Part shown: in pieces, positions 25,049 to 34,626 of the stretch
How positions within the stretch are numbered: the stretch's first letter is position 1
Layout of the letters: each line of letters opens with the position of its first letter
Assembly (NCBI RefSeq): GCF_000719345.1
Contig: NZ_JOFX01000033.1
Location: 1 to 64,000, forward strand
Reading direction: 5' to 3'
DNA: 64,000 bases
Source of the DNA: Streptomyces sp. NRRL F-2664
GTDB taxonomy: Bacteria; Actinomycetota; Actinomycetes; Streptomycetales; Streptomycetaceae
The notes under the pieces: generated by a model
What the model saw: only the letters and a program-made list of their open reading frames with translations
Told to the model about the DNA's origin: nothing
Database searches by the model: none
Made by a program: the position numbers and the translations under genes

Positions 25049-25104
25049 GCCGCCGCCGTGCCTTCCGCCCGCTCGCGCAGGCGGAAGGGCGGGGCGTCCC
25101 ACCG

Positions 25105-25911
25105 TCAGGCGGGCTGCTCCGGCGCGGTCGCCCTGATCACCGAGAAGACGCCGCCCTGGGGGTCGGCGAGCACGGCCATGCGGCCCGCCGCCATGTCGAA
25201 GGCCGGGGCCATGACGCTGCCCCCGGCGCGCACCGCGGCGGCCTGGATCTCGTCGACGTCCTCGACGTGGAAGTACGGCATCCAGTGCGGCGGCACCCCG
25301 GCCGGCAGCTTGGCGAGGTCCATCATCCCGCCGACGGCCCGGTCACCGACCTTGAACTCGGTGTAGTCCCCGGCGTCCGGCATCTGCGACTTCGCCGTGG
25401 TGACGGGGAGGACAGCGGTGTAGAACGCCGCCGCGGCGGGGATGTCGCCGGTGCTCAGCTCGTTCCAGATCAGGGCGCCGTGCTCGTTGACGATGCCCGC
25501 GCCGTCGAAGGTGCCGGCCTGCCAGAGGCCGACGGCCGCACCGGTGGGGTCGGTGATCACGGCCATCCGGCCGAGGTCCATAACGTCGATCGGGCCCATC
25601 ATCACCGAGCCGCCGGCGTCGGTGACGGACTTGAGGGTGGAGTCGAGGGAGTCGGTGGCCAGGTACGTGGTCCAGGCGGTCGGCGGCACCGGGTCGGGCA
25701 CCGTCCCGTCCGGGTTCATCGCCCTCATGATGCCGGCGACGGGCTTGCCCTTGAGCAGGCAGACGGAGTAGCCGCCCTGCTCGGCCGGACCGATCTCGCC
25801 CTGCCAGCCGAAGAGGCCGCAGTAGAAGTCGAGGGCCGCCTGCTGGTCGGAGGTGATCAGGTCGATCCAGCACGGGGTGCCGGGCTTGTAGGGGCCGTTC
25901 ATGTCGGGCAC
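25105..25911 (-). CDS. VOC family protein with two glyoxalase/bleomycin-resistance domains
   Basis: 268 aa composed of two beta-alpha-beta-beta-beta modules (about residues 10-130 and 145-260). Each has the WIDL/WNEL opening strand, a DFYCGLFGW/AFYTAVLPV helix and the closing GRMAVITDPTGAAVGLW / GRMAVLADPQGGVFSVI strand. Similar to hydroxylase CFP30B-type and glyoxalase-like proteins; substrate unknown. The GTG start at 25911 has GGAGG five bases upstream, favouring it over ATG 25902. Confidence 0.88.
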   Translation of the reverse strand: MPDMNGPYKPGTPCWIDLITSDQQAALDFYCGLFGWQGEIGPAEQGGYSVCLLKGKPVAGIMRAMNPDGTVPDPVPPTAWTTYLATDSLDSTLKSVTDAGGSVMMGPIDVMDLGRMAVITDPTGAAVGLWQAGTFDGAGIVNEHGALIWNELSTGDIPAAAAFYTAVLPVTTAKSQMPDAGDYTEFKVGDRAVGGMMDLAKLPAGVPPHWMPYFHVEDVDEIQAAAVRAGGSVMAPAFDMAAGRMAVLADPQGGVFSVIRATAPEQPA

Positions 25912-26011
25912 GGATGCCTCCGCTGAGGGATGGGGAAGGACGCGCCGTCCCCTACCCGGGCCCTACCGCCCGAATCGACCCGTTCGGGTGACGGCTGGGG
26001 CCCTGGTGCGC

Positions 26012-26148
26012 ACCGGTGCGCGAGCCCCGCGGACCTGCTCGTGGCCGTCGTCGCGCGGCAGCACGGGCTGACGGTCCTGCACCAGGACGCCGACGTCGAG
26101 ACGATCGCCAAGGTCACGGGCCAGCCGGTACGGCGCATCCGCGGCTGA
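26012..26148 (+). pseudogene. Remnant of a VapC-like PIN-domain gene (C-terminal part)
   Basis: The last 40 residues read CASPADLLVAVVARQHGLTV, then LHQDADVETIAKVTGQPV, which matches the C-terminus of actinobacterial VapC PIN toxins (the PADLLIAA-type Asp and the DADY-like motif). No N-terminal PIN residues or antitoxin gene precede it. Upstream codons belong to the intergenic region. Confidence 0.6.
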
Positions 26149-26149
26149 A

Positions 26150-26189
26150 ACGGAGCTGCCCCCGGCCCGAAGGCCGGGGGCAGCTCCGT
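26150..26189. terminator. Terminator between the VapC remnant and argS
   Basis: Perfect 18-bp stem at 26150-26167 and 26172-26189 with a CGAA loop, immediately after the argS stop in its transcription direction. Confidence 0.9.
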
Positions 26190-26197
26190 CGTACCGG

Positions 26198-27967
26198 TCA
26201 GAGCTTCTCGGGGGTGCGGATGCCCAGCAGGGACATGCCCTTCGAGAGGGTGCGGGCGGTCAGCTCGCACAGGAACAGGCGGTTCTCCACCTGCTCCGGC
26301 GTGTCCGCCTTCAGGACCGGGCACTCCGAGTAGAACGACGTGTACAGCGACGCCAGCTGGTACAGGTACGCCGCCAGCTTGTGCGGTGCGTGCTCCGCGG
26401 CCGCCTCGGCGATCAGCTCGCCGAAGGCGTCCAGGTGCAGGCCCAGCGCCCGCTCGGTCGGGGCCAGCGCCACCTCCGGGTGGGCGACCGGCCGCGCGTC
26501 GCCCGCCTTGCGCAGGATCGACTGGATACGCGCGTACGCGTACTGCAGGTACACGGACGTGTCGCCGTTCAGCGACACCATCTGGTCCAGGTCGAACTTG
26601 TAGTCCCGGGCGGCGGACGTCGACAGGTCGGCGTACTTCACCGCGCCGATGCCCACCTGGGCACCCCGCTCGGCGATCTCCGCCTCCGTCAGGTCCTGGG
26701 CCTTCTCGCGGACCACCGCCGAGGCGCGCTCGATCGCCTCGTCGAGCAGGTCCACCAGCCGGACCGTCTCGCCCTCACGGGTCTTGAACGGCTTGCCGTC
26801 CTTGCCGAGGACCGTGCCGAACGCCAGCTGCACGGCCTTGACCTCGTCGTTCAGCCAGCCCGCCCGGCGCGCCGTCTCGAAGACCATCTTGAAGTGCAGC
26901 GACTGCCGCGCATCCACCACGTAGATCAGCTCGGTCGCCCCGAGGTTCGTCACGCGGTCGCGGATCGCCGACAGGTCCGTGGCGGCGTAGCCGAAGCCGC
27001 CGTCCGACTTCTGCACGATCAGCGGTGTCGGGTTGCCGTCCGGGCCCTTGACGTCCTCGAAGAACACGCACAGCGCGCCGTTGGAGCGGACAGCGACGCC
27101 CGACTCCTCCAGCAGCTTGCACGTCTCGACCAGCATGTCGTTGTACCCGGACTCGCCGACCACGTCCGGGTCCTGGATGTCCATGTCCAGCTTGTCGAAG
27201 ACGGAGTAGAAGTAGATCTTCGACTCGTCCACGAACCGCTGCCACAGCGCCAGCGTCTCCGGCTCGCCCGCCTGCAGGTCCACCACCCGGGCCCGGGCCC
27301 GGCCCTTGAACTCCTCGTCGGAGTCGAACAGGGCGCGCGACGCCTTGTAGAGGCGGTTGAGGTTGGACATGGCCTCCTCGCCGGAGGCCTGCTCGTCACC
27401 GTCGCCGCGCTTGTGGTCCAGCTCGTGCGGGTGCTCCAGCAGGTACTGGATCAGCATGCCGAACTGGGTGCCCCAGTCGCCGATGTGGTGGCGCCGCACC
27501 ACCTTCTCGCCCGTGAACTCCAGGATCTCCACCATCGCCGCGCCGATCACCGCGGACCGCAGGTGGCCGACGTGCATCTCCTTGGCGACGTTCGGCTGGG
27601 CGTAGTCGATCACCGTCGTGCCGGCCGCCGCGTTCAGCGGCACGCCGAGCCGGTCGTCCGCCGCGCGGGCCGCCAGCGTCGAGATGATCGCCTCGTCGGC
27701 GACGCTGATGTTCAGGAAGCCGGGGCCCGAGACCTCGATCTCCTTGATCAGCCCACCGGTCGGGATGCCCTGGACCACGGTCGCGGCCAGCTCGCGCGGG
27801 TTGGCCTTCGCCTTCTTCGCGAGCGCCAGGATGCCGTTGGCCTGGAAGTCGGCCCGGTCGCTTCGTCGCAGCAGCGGGTCGGCGCCACCGGCCTCCGGCA
27901 GGGCGGAGGCGAGGGCGTCGGCGACGCGCTGGTTGACGGACGAAGCGAGCGAAGGGACCGAGGCCAT
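26198..27967 (-). CDS. argS: Arginyl-tRNA synthetase
   Basis: 589 aa class I synthetase. N-terminal Add1 tRNA-binding domain (residues 1-110), HIGH motif in [20 protein letters not shown]-like region [14 protein letters not shown] typical of ArgRS, and the C-terminal anticodon-binding DALR domain with [18 protein letters not shown]. The frame is open upstream to 28126, but the ATG at 27967 with AGGA upstream is the conserved start. Divergent from lysS, the usual Streptomyces arrangement. Confidence 0.97.
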   Translation of the reverse strand: MASVPSLASSVNQRVADALASALPEAGGADPLLRRSDRADFQANGILALAKKAKANPRELAATVVQGIPTGGLIKEIEVSGPGFLNISVADEAIISTLAARAADDRLGVPLNAAAGTTVIDYAQPNVAKEMHVGHLRSAVIGAAMVEILEFTGEKVVRRHHIGDWGTQFGMLIQYLLEHPHELDHKRGDGDEQASGEEAMSNLNRLYKASRALFDSDEEFKGRARARVVDLQAGEPETLALWQRFVDESKIYFYSVFDKLDMDIQDPDVVGESGYNDMLVETCKLLEESGVAVRSNGALCVFFEDVKGPDGNPTPLIVQKSDGGFGYAATDLSAIRDRVTNLGATELIYVVDARQSLHFKMVFETARRAGWLNDEVKAVQLAFGTVLGKDGKPFKTREGETVRLVDLLDEAIERASAVVREKAQDLTEAEIAERGAQVGIGAVKYADLSTSAARDYKFDLDQMVSLNGDTSVYLQYAYARIQSILRKAGDARPVAHPEVALAPTERALGLHLDAFGELIAEAAAEHAPHKLAAYLYQLASLYTSFYSECPVLKADTPEQVENRLFLCELTARTLSKGMSLLGIRTPEKL

Positions 27968-28145
27968 GAGCTGCCGTTCCTGTGAGGTCGTGCCGGTGGA
28001 TGCACTTGGTTGTTCCGACAAGAGCCGAGTATCCCACGCGGCGGCCACCGGATTCCCGGGATATCCACCGCGCCGAGCAACCGCGGAGCGGCCTGTTCCG
28101 TCTGGGAGAATGGCCGAAGCCAGCATTCGAGTAGAAGGACGTGTC

Positions 28146-29885
28146 GTGGCTCAGAGCGCGCAGAGCAGCACCGAGACCGACTGGGTCTCCCGTTTCGCGG
28201 ACGAGGTCATCGCCGAGGCGGAGCGCCGAGCCCCGGGCAAAGCGGTCGTCGTCGCGTCCGGTCTCTCCCCCTCCGGCCCGATCCACCTGGGCAACCTCCG
28301 CGAGGTCATGACCCCGCACCTGGTCGCCGACGAGATCCGCCGCCGCGGCCACGAGGTCCGCCACGTCATCTCCTGGGACGACTACGACCGCTACCGCAAG
28401 GTCCCCAAGGGCATCCCCGGTGTCACCGAGGAGTCCCACGCCCAGCACATCGGCCGCCCGCTGACCGCCGTCCCCGCCCCCGAGGGCTCCGCCCACCCCA
28501 ACTGGGCCGAGCACTTCAAGGCCGCCATGGTCGAGGCGCTGGCCGACCTCGGCGTCGAGTACGACCCGATCAGCCAGACCGAGCAGTACACCACCGGGGT
28601 CTACCGCGAGCAGATCCTGCACGCCATGAAGCACCGCGGCGACATCGACGCCGTACTCGCCCAGTACCGCACCAAGGCCAAGCCGGGCGGCAAGAAGCCC
28701 CAGCAGAAGCAGGTCGACGAGGCCGAGCTGGAGGCCGCCGAGGGCTCCGGCGCAGCAGCCGAGGACGACGGCAGCGCCGGCGAGGGGGGCTACTTCCCCT
28801 ACAAGCCGTACTGCGGCCGGTGCGGCAAGGACTTCACCAAGGTCACCTCGTACGACGACGAGACCACCGAGATGACCTACGTCTGCACCGAGGACGAGTT
28901 CACCGAGACGGTCAAGCTCAGCGAGTTCAACCGCGGCAAGCTCGTCTGGAAGGTGGACTGGCCCATGCGCTGGGCCTACGAGGGCGTCGTCTTCGAGCCC
29001 TCCGGCGTCGACCACTCCTCGCCCGGCTCCTCCTTCCAGGTCGGCGGCCAGATCGTCCACATCTTCGGCGGCGAACAGCCCATCGGTCCGATGTACGCCT
29101 TCGTCGGCATCAGCGGCATGGCCAAGATGTCCTCCAGCAAGGGCGGCGTCCCCACCCCCGGCGACGCGCTGAAGATCATGGAGCCGCAGCTCCTGCGCTG
29201 GCTGTACGCCCGCCGCAAGCCCAACCAGTCCTTCAAGATCGCCTTCGACCAGGAGATCCAGCGCCTCTACGACGAGTGGGACAAGCTGGAGGCCAAGGTG
29301 GCGGACGGCACCGTGCTGCCCGCCGACGCGGCCGCGCACAGCCGCGCCGTACGGGTCGCCTCCCACGAGCTGCCCCGCACCCCGCGCCCGCTGCCGTACC
29401 GCACCCTCGCCTCGGTCGTCGACATCACCGCCGGACACGACGAGCAGACCCTGCGCATCCTGGCCGACCTCGACCCGTCGCAGCCGCTCACCTCCCTCGA
29501 CGAGGTACGGCCGCGCCTGGACCGCGCCGAGAACTGGATCACCACCCAGGTCCCCGCCGACCAGCGCACCCTCGTGCGCGAGGACCCCGACACCGAGCTC
29601 CTGTCCTCCCTGGACGACGAGGGCCGCGAGTCCCTGCGCCTGCTCCTGGACGGCCTGGACTCCCACTGGTCGCTCGACGGACTGACCACCCTCGTCTACG
29701 GCGTCCCCAAGGTCATGGCCGGGCTGGAGCCCGACGCCAAGCCCACCCCCGAGCTGAAGGTCGCCCAGCGCACCTTCTTCGCACTGCTCTACCGGCTCCT
29801 CGTCACCCGCGAGACCGGCCCGCGCCTGCCCACGCTGCTGCTGGCCGTGGGCGCGGACCGCGTGCGCAAGCTGCTCGCGGCCTGA
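28146..29885 (+). CDS. lysS: Lysyl-tRNA synthetase, class I
   Basis: 579 aa. A class I LysRS of the archaeal/actinobacterial type, not the usual bacterial class II enzyme. HIGH-like motif [16 protein letters not shown] motif [10 protein letters not shown], and a four-cysteine insert (YCGRCGKDF and later YVCTEDEF). A Lys/Gln/Glu-rich linker lies near residues 180-215. The GTG at 28146 is chosen because GAAGGA precedes it at normal spacing. Divergent from argS. Confidence 0.95.
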   Translation: MAQSAQSSTETDWVSRFADEVIAEAERRAPGKAVVVASGLSPSGPIHLGNLREVMTPHLVADEIRRRGHEVRHVISWDDYDRYRKVPKGIPGVTEESHAQHIGRPLTAVPAPEGSAHPNWAEHFKAAMVEALADLGVEYDPISQTEQYTTGVYREQILHAMKHRGDIDAVLAQYRTKAKPGGKKPQQKQVDEAELEAAEGSGAAAEDDGSAGEGGYFPYKPYCGRCGKDFTKVTSYDDETTEMTYVCTEDEFTETVKLSEFNRGKLVWKVDWPMRWAYEGVVFEPSGVDHSSPGSSFQVGGQIVHIFGGEQPIGPMYAFVGISGMAKMSSSKGGVPTPGDALKIMEPQLLRWLYARRKPNQSFKIAFDQEIQRLYDEWDKLEAKVADGTVLPADAAAHSRAVRVASHELPRTPRPLPYRTLASVVDITAGHDEQTLRILADLDPSQPLTSLDEVRPRLDRAENWITTQVPADQRTLVREDPDTELLSSLDDEGRESLRLLLDGLDSHWSLDGLTTLVYGVPKVMAGLEPDAKPTPELKVAQRTFFALLYRLLVTRETGPRLPTLLLAVGADRVRKLLAA

Positions 29886-29919
29886 CGGCCCCCGCCGCGG
29901 GCCGTGCCCGGGCGAGCGC

Positions 29920-29951
29920 AAGGGCCCGCACCCTCAGGGGTGCGGGCCCTT
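29920..29951. terminator. Terminator after lysS, shared with convergent DUF2637 gene
   Basis: Perfect 14-bp stem (AAGGGCCCGCACCC and its complement) with a TCAG loop, between convergent genes. Confidence 0.85.
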
Positions 29952-29976
29952 CCGCATACAGGTACGTGCCTGCCCG

Positions 29977-31308
29977 CTACGCGGGCTCGGCCTCGCGCTC
30001 CTTGCGGTGCTGCTGACGGAACGACGGGATCATCCGGCGCAGCAGCGAACCACTGCGCGGATGCGTCACGCCGTAGCGGTCCGCCAGCGTGATGTCGAGC
30101 GCCTCGGCGGTCGGGTAGTCCTGCGTCTCCTCCGCCAGCGCGCAGAACACCTTGTAGGCGATCTGGGCGAACTCGACCTCGTCCGCGGCCTCGGCCCCCG
30201 GCTGCTGCTCCAGCGGGCGCTCGTCCGGCACCGCCTCGTGGCGCGGCTCCGGGATCGGCAGCTGCTCCGCCTGCTGATCGTCCGGGCCCATCGGAGGCAG
30301 GACCGGGGTCGGCTCCAGACCCTCGACGTACTGCGGGTTGTAGCCGCCCTCGTACACGGCCTGCGGGGCCTTCGGCGCGGCGAACCAGGCGCTGTTGTGG
30401 GCCGCGGGCATCGCCGTCGGGTCCACGGCGAACGCGGGCGGGACATGGGCGACCGCCGCCGGCGCCACCTGCTCGGCCTGGGCCAGGGCGTGCGCCTCGG
30501 CCTGCTGGGCCCGGTCCGGCGCCCCGGCCTCGTACCCCTCCGGGACGGCGCCGGCCACCGGGGCCTCCAACGCCCGAGCCGTACCGGCGAGCTGCTGCTC
30601 CAGCGGCGGCAGGACCGCCGGGTCGATCCCCGTCGCCGCCAGCGCGTCCGGAGCCGTCTGCGACAACGGGACACCGATCCGCGCCAGCTTCAGCGGCATC
30701 AGCGCCTCCACCGGCGCCTTCTGCCGCCAGAAACGTCCGTACCGCGCCTGCAGCCGCGCCTGGTAGATCAGCCGGTCCTGCTCCATGCCGATCGCCTGCT
30801 CGTACGACCGCAGCTCCCACAGCTTCATCCGCCGCCACAGCTTGAACGTCGGCACCGGCGACAGCAGCCACCGCGTGATGCGCACACCCTCCATGTGCCG
30901 GTCCGCCGTGATGTCCGCGATCCGGCCCACCGCGTGCCGGGCGGCCTCCACCGTCACCACGAACAGGATCGGGATCACGCCGTGCATGCCGACACCGAGC
31001 GGATCCGGCCACGACGCCGCGCCGTTGAACGCGATCGTCGCCGCCGTCAGCAGCCACGCCGTCTGACGCAGCAGGGGGAAGGGGATCCGCAGCCAGGTCA
31101 GCAGCAGGTCCAGCGCCAACAGGACGCAGATACCGGCGTCGATACCGATCGGGAACACCAGGGAGAAACTGCCGAAGCCCTTCTTCTCCGCCAGCTCGCG
31201 CACCGCGGCGTACGAACCCGCGAAGCCGATGCCCGCGATGACGACGGCTCCGGCGACCACGACACCGATGAGTATTCGGTGCGTACGAGTCAGCTGCATC
31301 GCGGCCAC
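29977..31308 (-). CDS. DUF2637 membrane protein (Spi/KorSA-type)
   Basis: 443 aa. The N-terminal 130 residues contain four hydrophobic segments (ILIGVVVAGAVVIAGIGFAG; FPIGIDAGICVLLALDLLL; TAWLLTAATIAFNGAA; GVIPILFVVTVEAARHA), the DUF2637 fold. A cytoplasmic part follows with basic helices and a Pro/Ala/Gln-rich linker (about residues 210-350), ending in a helix-turn-helix-like region TAEALDITLADRYGV. DUF2637 proteins occur on Streptomyces chromosomes and conjugative elements. GTG 31308 has GAGGGG seven bases upstream; ATG 31299 is an alternative. Function unknown. Confidence 0.82.
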   Translation of the reverse strand: MAAMQLTRTHRILIGVVVAGAVVIAGIGFAGSYAAVRELAEKKGFGSFSLVFPIGIDAGICVLLALDLLLTWLRIPFPLLRQTAWLLTAATIAFNGAASWPDPLGVGMHGVIPILFVVTVEAARHAVGRIADITADRHMEGVRITRWLLSPVPTFKLWRRMKLWELRSYEQAIGMEQDRLIYQARLQARYGRFWRQKAPVEALMPLKLARIGVPLSQTAPDALAATGIDPAVLPPLEQQLAGTARALEAPVAGAVPEGYEAGAPDRAQQAEAHALAQAEQVAPAAVAHVPPAFAVDPTAMPAAHNSAWFAAPKAPQAVYEGGYNPQYVEGLEPTPVLPPMGPDDQQAEQLPIPEPRHEAVPDERPLEQQPGAEAADEVEFAQIAYKVFCALAEETQDYPTAEALDITLADRYGVTHPRSGSLLRRMIPSFRQQHRKEREAEPA

Positions 31309-31434
31309 CCGCGATCCCCTCCCCTTGTCGAGCACAAACCGAGCGCTTACCGCGCCTTTACGGAGCTGCGGCAGGCACAGCGTACGGGTGACCGGATGTC
31401 AACGCTCCAGGAGCCCCCGGCCGGCCCGGTGCTC

Positions 31435-32199
31435 CTACTGGGGCTGGGGGGACTGCGGCTGCTCCGCCGGCTTGTTGGCGGTGGCGACCGACGCCACCGC
31501 CTCCTTCGCCGCGGTCAGTGCGTCCTGCAGCAGCTTGGCATGGTCCGGGGCGCCGGCGCCCTCGTAGGCCGCACCGTTGTAGTCGAGCGTGATGACCACG
31601 TTCTGGGTGCGCGCCACGACCGTCGTGTTGAGGAAGTCGACGTCCTTCTTCACCGAGTAGGCCACCGACGTGCCCTGGTCGCCGCCCAGGCCCTCCGCGG
31701 GCTCGGCCTTCACGTTCTGCGCGCCCTCGGTGGCCTTCGCCGCCTCGACCTGCTTGCCGTACTGCTCCTCGGCCCGCTTGTTGGCGCTGCCGAGGGAGGC
31801 GTGCGAGTCGGTCCGGAAGAAGGAGAGCGAGAGCCAGCGGTACTGCGAGCCCTTCAGGCCGTCCTCGTCCAGGCCGTTCCAGGAGCAGCTGGCGCGGCTC
31901 GCCAGGTCGTTCGACTTGGTCGCCGTACCGTTCTTGTCCTTCGCCTCCGGGACAAGGGTGTCTATCGTCGCCGACTGGATCGCCTTGCAGGGATCCGGGA
32001 GCGTGGCGAAGGCCGCCTTCTCCAGCTCCGGCTTCTTCGCCTTCTCACCGGGCTTCGAAGAAGCGGACGAACCGGACTTCTTGTCGCCCTTGGCGGCCGA
32101 CTCCTTGCCCGAGTCGGACGAACACCCGGCCACGGTGAGGATCACCGGGACGGCTGCGCAGGCGAGAACGCGGGTGAGGCGCGAGGCTGATCGGTGCAT
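31435..32199 (-). CDS. DUF3558-type lipoprotein
   Basis: 254 aa. Signal peptide with lipobox PVILTVAGCSSDSG (lipidated Cys at about residue 27), then a Ser/Lys-rich linker and a DUF3558 domain: LPDPCKAIQSATIDTLVPEA, a second Cys in RASCSWNG, and paired beta strands. Exported and anchored to the outer face of the membrane; function unknown. The ATG at 32199 follows AAGGA. It lies next to a second lipoprotein of the same type, suggesting an old duplication. Confidence 0.85.
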   Translation of the reverse strand: MHRSASRLTRVLACAAVPVILTVAGCSSDSGKESAAKGDKKSGSSASSKPGEKAKKPELEKAAFATLPDPCKAIQSATIDTLVPEAKDKNGTATKSNDLASRASCSWNGLDEDGLKGSQYRWLSLSFFRTDSHASLGSANKRAEEQYGKQVEAAKATEGAQNVKAEPAEGLGGDQGTSVAYSVKKDVDFLNTTVVARTQNVVITLDYNGAAYEGAGAPDHAKLLQDALTAAKEAVASVATANKPAEQPQSPQPQ

Positions 32200-32312
32200 G
32201 GTTCCTTCAGTGCTTCGGGGGTCTGCTTCGGACACGGGACCCGGTCAACGGTAGCCCGATCGGGTGCCCGACTGCTGTGCGCGCCGTCACGCCGGGGCGC
32301 GGCGCGCACCGC

Positions 32313-33173
32313 TCATTCGTTGAACCGCTCGGCCAGGGCCAGCGCCAACTGCCGTGCCTTGTCCTGCGTTTCGGCGCTCGACGGGACCGTTCCGGGCAGG
32401 GTCGGCTGGACGCTGTACTCGACCTTGACGATGACATTCGAGGTGCGGAACACGATCCGAACGGTGCGCGACTGCGCTGCCGTCGCCCCGGCGGGGCTCA
32501 GCTTGTCGTCGAGGAAGGCCTCGGTGCCGAGGCCCTCCAGGACGCGGGAGCCGAGCTCGGGCTGCGGGGACGGACTCGTGCCCGGGGCCGGTGTTCCCGC
32601 GGCCGGCGTCCCGGCCGGCGGGGTCCCGCCCGCGGGCGGGGGCGTCGAGGCGGCCGGGGAGGCCGGGTTGGCCGCGCCGGGGGTGGGGGTGGTGGCCGGG
32701 CCGGGGAAGGGCAGGTGGGCGTCCGTCAGCAGGCGTACGTAGACCTGCTTGGCCTTGTCGTCGTCGCTGGCGACGGCGCGGTCGTAGGAGACGACGCGCT
32801 CGAAGCCGACCGACAGCAGCCGGGTCTCCTCGGGGACCTGCGCGCTCCAGCGGCAGCCGACGTGCCGGTCGCCGTCGTACGAGGCGTCGGCGACGCCCGC
32901 GTACAGCTGCTCGCGCTGTTCGGGGGTGAGGCTGTCCGATGCGGGCAGCATCGCCTTGAGCTTCTTGCTGTCGGCGCCCGCCTTGCAGGGCGCGGGCAGG
33001 CTGCGGTACTTGCCCGGCTGGGCGGGTGCGGCGGCGTTGCCGCCGGCCTTCGCGTCGCTGGTGCCCGCCCCGTCGCTCCCGCCGGTGCACCCGGTCAGGG
33101 CGGCCGCACCGGCCGCGAGCGCGGTGAGCATCGCGATGCCGGGCAGGACTCGCCGTACCGCCTTGCGCTGCAC
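32313..33173 (-). CDS. DUF3558-like lipoprotein with Pro/Ala/Gly-rich insertion
   Basis: 286 aa. Lipobox ALTGCTGGSDG after a basic n-region (QRKAVRRV) and hydrophobic core. Two conserved cysteines occur in SLPAPCKAGAD and HVGCRWSAQ, as in DUF3558. A low-complexity linker of Pro, Ala, Gly and Thr (about residues 160-205) splits the domain, which ends VIVKVEYSVQP. GTG 33173 is preferred because GGGAG lies nine bases upstream; GTG 33179 is the other choice. Confidence 0.8.
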   Translation of the reverse strand: MQRKAVRRVLPGIAMLTALAAGAAALTGCTGGSDGAGTSDAKAGGNAAAPAQPGKYRSLPAPCKAGADSKKLKAMLPASDSLTPEQREQLYAGVADASYDGDRHVGCRWSAQVPEETRLLSVGFERVVSYDRAVASDDDKAKQVYVRLLTDAHLPFPGPATTPTPGAANPASPAASTPPPAGGTPPAGTPAAGTPAPGTSPSPQPELGSRVLEGLGTEAFLDDKLSPAGATAAQSRTVRIVFRTSNVIVKVEYSVQPTLPGTVPSSAETQDKARQLALALAERFNE

Positions 33174-33363
33174 GTCCACTGGCTCCCTTCGACCGGCGGG
33201 CCCCCCGTCGGTCAGGAAAATGCGTTGCCGCTACTTGGGCGCGGCTGGACACAATGTCTATCGCACACGCTGGTGCTGGCGCCGGTCCCCTGTCGTATTT
33301 GGGATCAAGAGCGAGGCTTTTGCGGATACTCACCTTTCTGTTGGTTTCAGGGGATTGATCCTT

Positions 33364-34557
33364 ATGTCGTATGTAGAGGTACCGGGGGCTCAGGTCCCGA
33401 TCCGGATGTGGACCGACCCGGCGTCGGTCGAAGCCGGCGCGATGCAGCAGCTGCACAACGTGGCCACGCTTCCGTGGATCAAGGGCCTGGCCGTCATGCC
33501 GGACGTCCACTACGGCAAGGGGGCCACGGTCGGTTCGGTGATCGCGATGAAGGACGCGGTCTGCCCGGCGGCGGTGGGCGTGGACATCGGCTGCGGCATG
33601 TCCGCGGTGAAGACGTCCCTCACGGCGAACGACCTCCCGGGTGATCTCTCCAAGCTCCGCTCGAAGATCGAGCAGGCGATCCCGGTGGGGAACGGCATGC
33701 ACCGCGAAGCGGTGGACCCGGCGCGTCTGTACGGGTTCTCCGATGCGGGCTTCGCGGACCTGTGGGAGCGCTTCGACTACGTCGCGGACGCGGTGAAGTT
33801 CCGGCGGGATCGCGCGATGCGGCAGATGGGAAGCCTTGGCCAGGGCAATCACTTCTGTGAAGTTTGTATCGATGGTTCCGGTTCGGTATGGCTCATGCTG
33901 CACTCGGGTTCGAGGAACATCGGCAACGAGCTCGCCGCCTTCCACATCAACGTCGCCCGGGGGCTTTCGCACAACCAGAACCTGGTCGACCGGGACCTGG
34001 CGGTCTTCCTCGCGGCCACTCCCGAGATGGAGGCGTACCGCAACGACCTCTTCTGGGCGCAGGAGTACGCGAAGTTCAACCGTGCCGTGATGATGAGTCT
34101 CTTCAAGGAGGTCTTCCGCAAGGAGTTCCGGAAGGCGAAGGTCTCCTTCGACCGGGAGATCAGCTGCCACCACAACTACGTGGCGGAGGAGCGGTACGAC
34201 GGCATGGACCTGCTGGTCACCCGCAAGGGCGCGATCCGTGCCGGCAGCGGCGACTACGGGATCATCCCCGGCTCGATGGGGACGGGCTCGTACATCGTGA
34301 AGGGCCTCGGCAACGAGAAGTCCTTCAACTCGGCCTCGCACGGCGCGGGCCGGAAGATGAGCCGGACGGCGGCGAAGAAGAAGTTCTCGGCGCGCGACCT
34401 GGCGGAGCAGACCAAGGGCGTCGAGTGCCGCAAGGACTCGGGTGTCGTGGACGAGATCCCCGGGGCGTACAAGTCGATCGAGCAGGTCATCGACCAGCAG
34501 ACGGACCTCGTCCAGGTGGTGGCGAAGCTCAAGCAGGTCATCTGCGTCAAGGGCTGA
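33364..34557 (+). CDS. rtcB: RtcB family RNA ligase
   Basis: 397 aa. GTP-dependent 3'-phosphate/5'-hydroxyl RNA ligase. Mn-binding Cys77 in VGVDIGCGM, MPDVHYGKGATVG before it, GQGNHFCEV, HSGSRNIG, ISCHHNY, PGSMGTGSYIV, and the guanylylated His326 in SHGAGRKMSR are all present, so it is probably active. No intein interrupts it. AGGGGA precedes the ATG by ten bases. The 185-bp region upstream is relatively AT-rich and may hold a promoter and leader. A free-standing LAGLIDADG-like gene is convergent downstream. Confidence 0.95.
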   Translation: MSYVEVPGAQVPIRMWTDPASVEAGAMQQLHNVATLPWIKGLAVMPDVHYGKGATVGSVIAMKDAVCPAAVGVDIGCGMSAVKTSLTANDLPGDLSKLRSKIEQAIPVGNGMHREAVDPARLYGFSDAGFADLWERFDYVADAVKFRRDRAMRQMGSLGQGNHFCEVCIDGSGSVWLMLHSGSRNIGNELAAFHINVARGLSHNQNLVDRDLAVFLAATPEMEAYRNDLFWAQEYAKFNRAVMMSLFKEVFRKEFRKAKVSFDREISCHHNYVAEERYDGMDLLVTRKGAIRAGSGDYGIIPGSMGTGSYIVKGLGNEKSFNSASHGAGRKMSRTAAKKKFSARDLAEQTKGVECRKDSGVVDEIPGAYKSIEQVIDQQTDLVQVVAKLKQVICVKG

Positions 34558-34579
34558 CGCCCGGGACGGATGCGGAGAA

Positions 34580-34617
34580 TGGAGGGCTCGGACCGATCGA
34601 TCGGTTCGAGCCCTCCA
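34580..34617. terminator. Terminator between rtcB and the LAGLIDADG-like gene
   Basis: TGGAGGGCTCG at 34580-34590 pairs with CGAGCCCTCCA at 34607-34617; the enclosed GACCGATCGATCGGTT adds a second palindrome. It lies between convergent genes. Confidence 0.8.
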
Positions 34618-34626
34618 CGTCGCCTT

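Noticed and set aside
33180-33363. Riboswitch or structured leader upstream of rtcB
   Set aside because: The region is relatively AT-rich but I see no stable stem set or known riboswitch core; it is more simply a promoter and leader.
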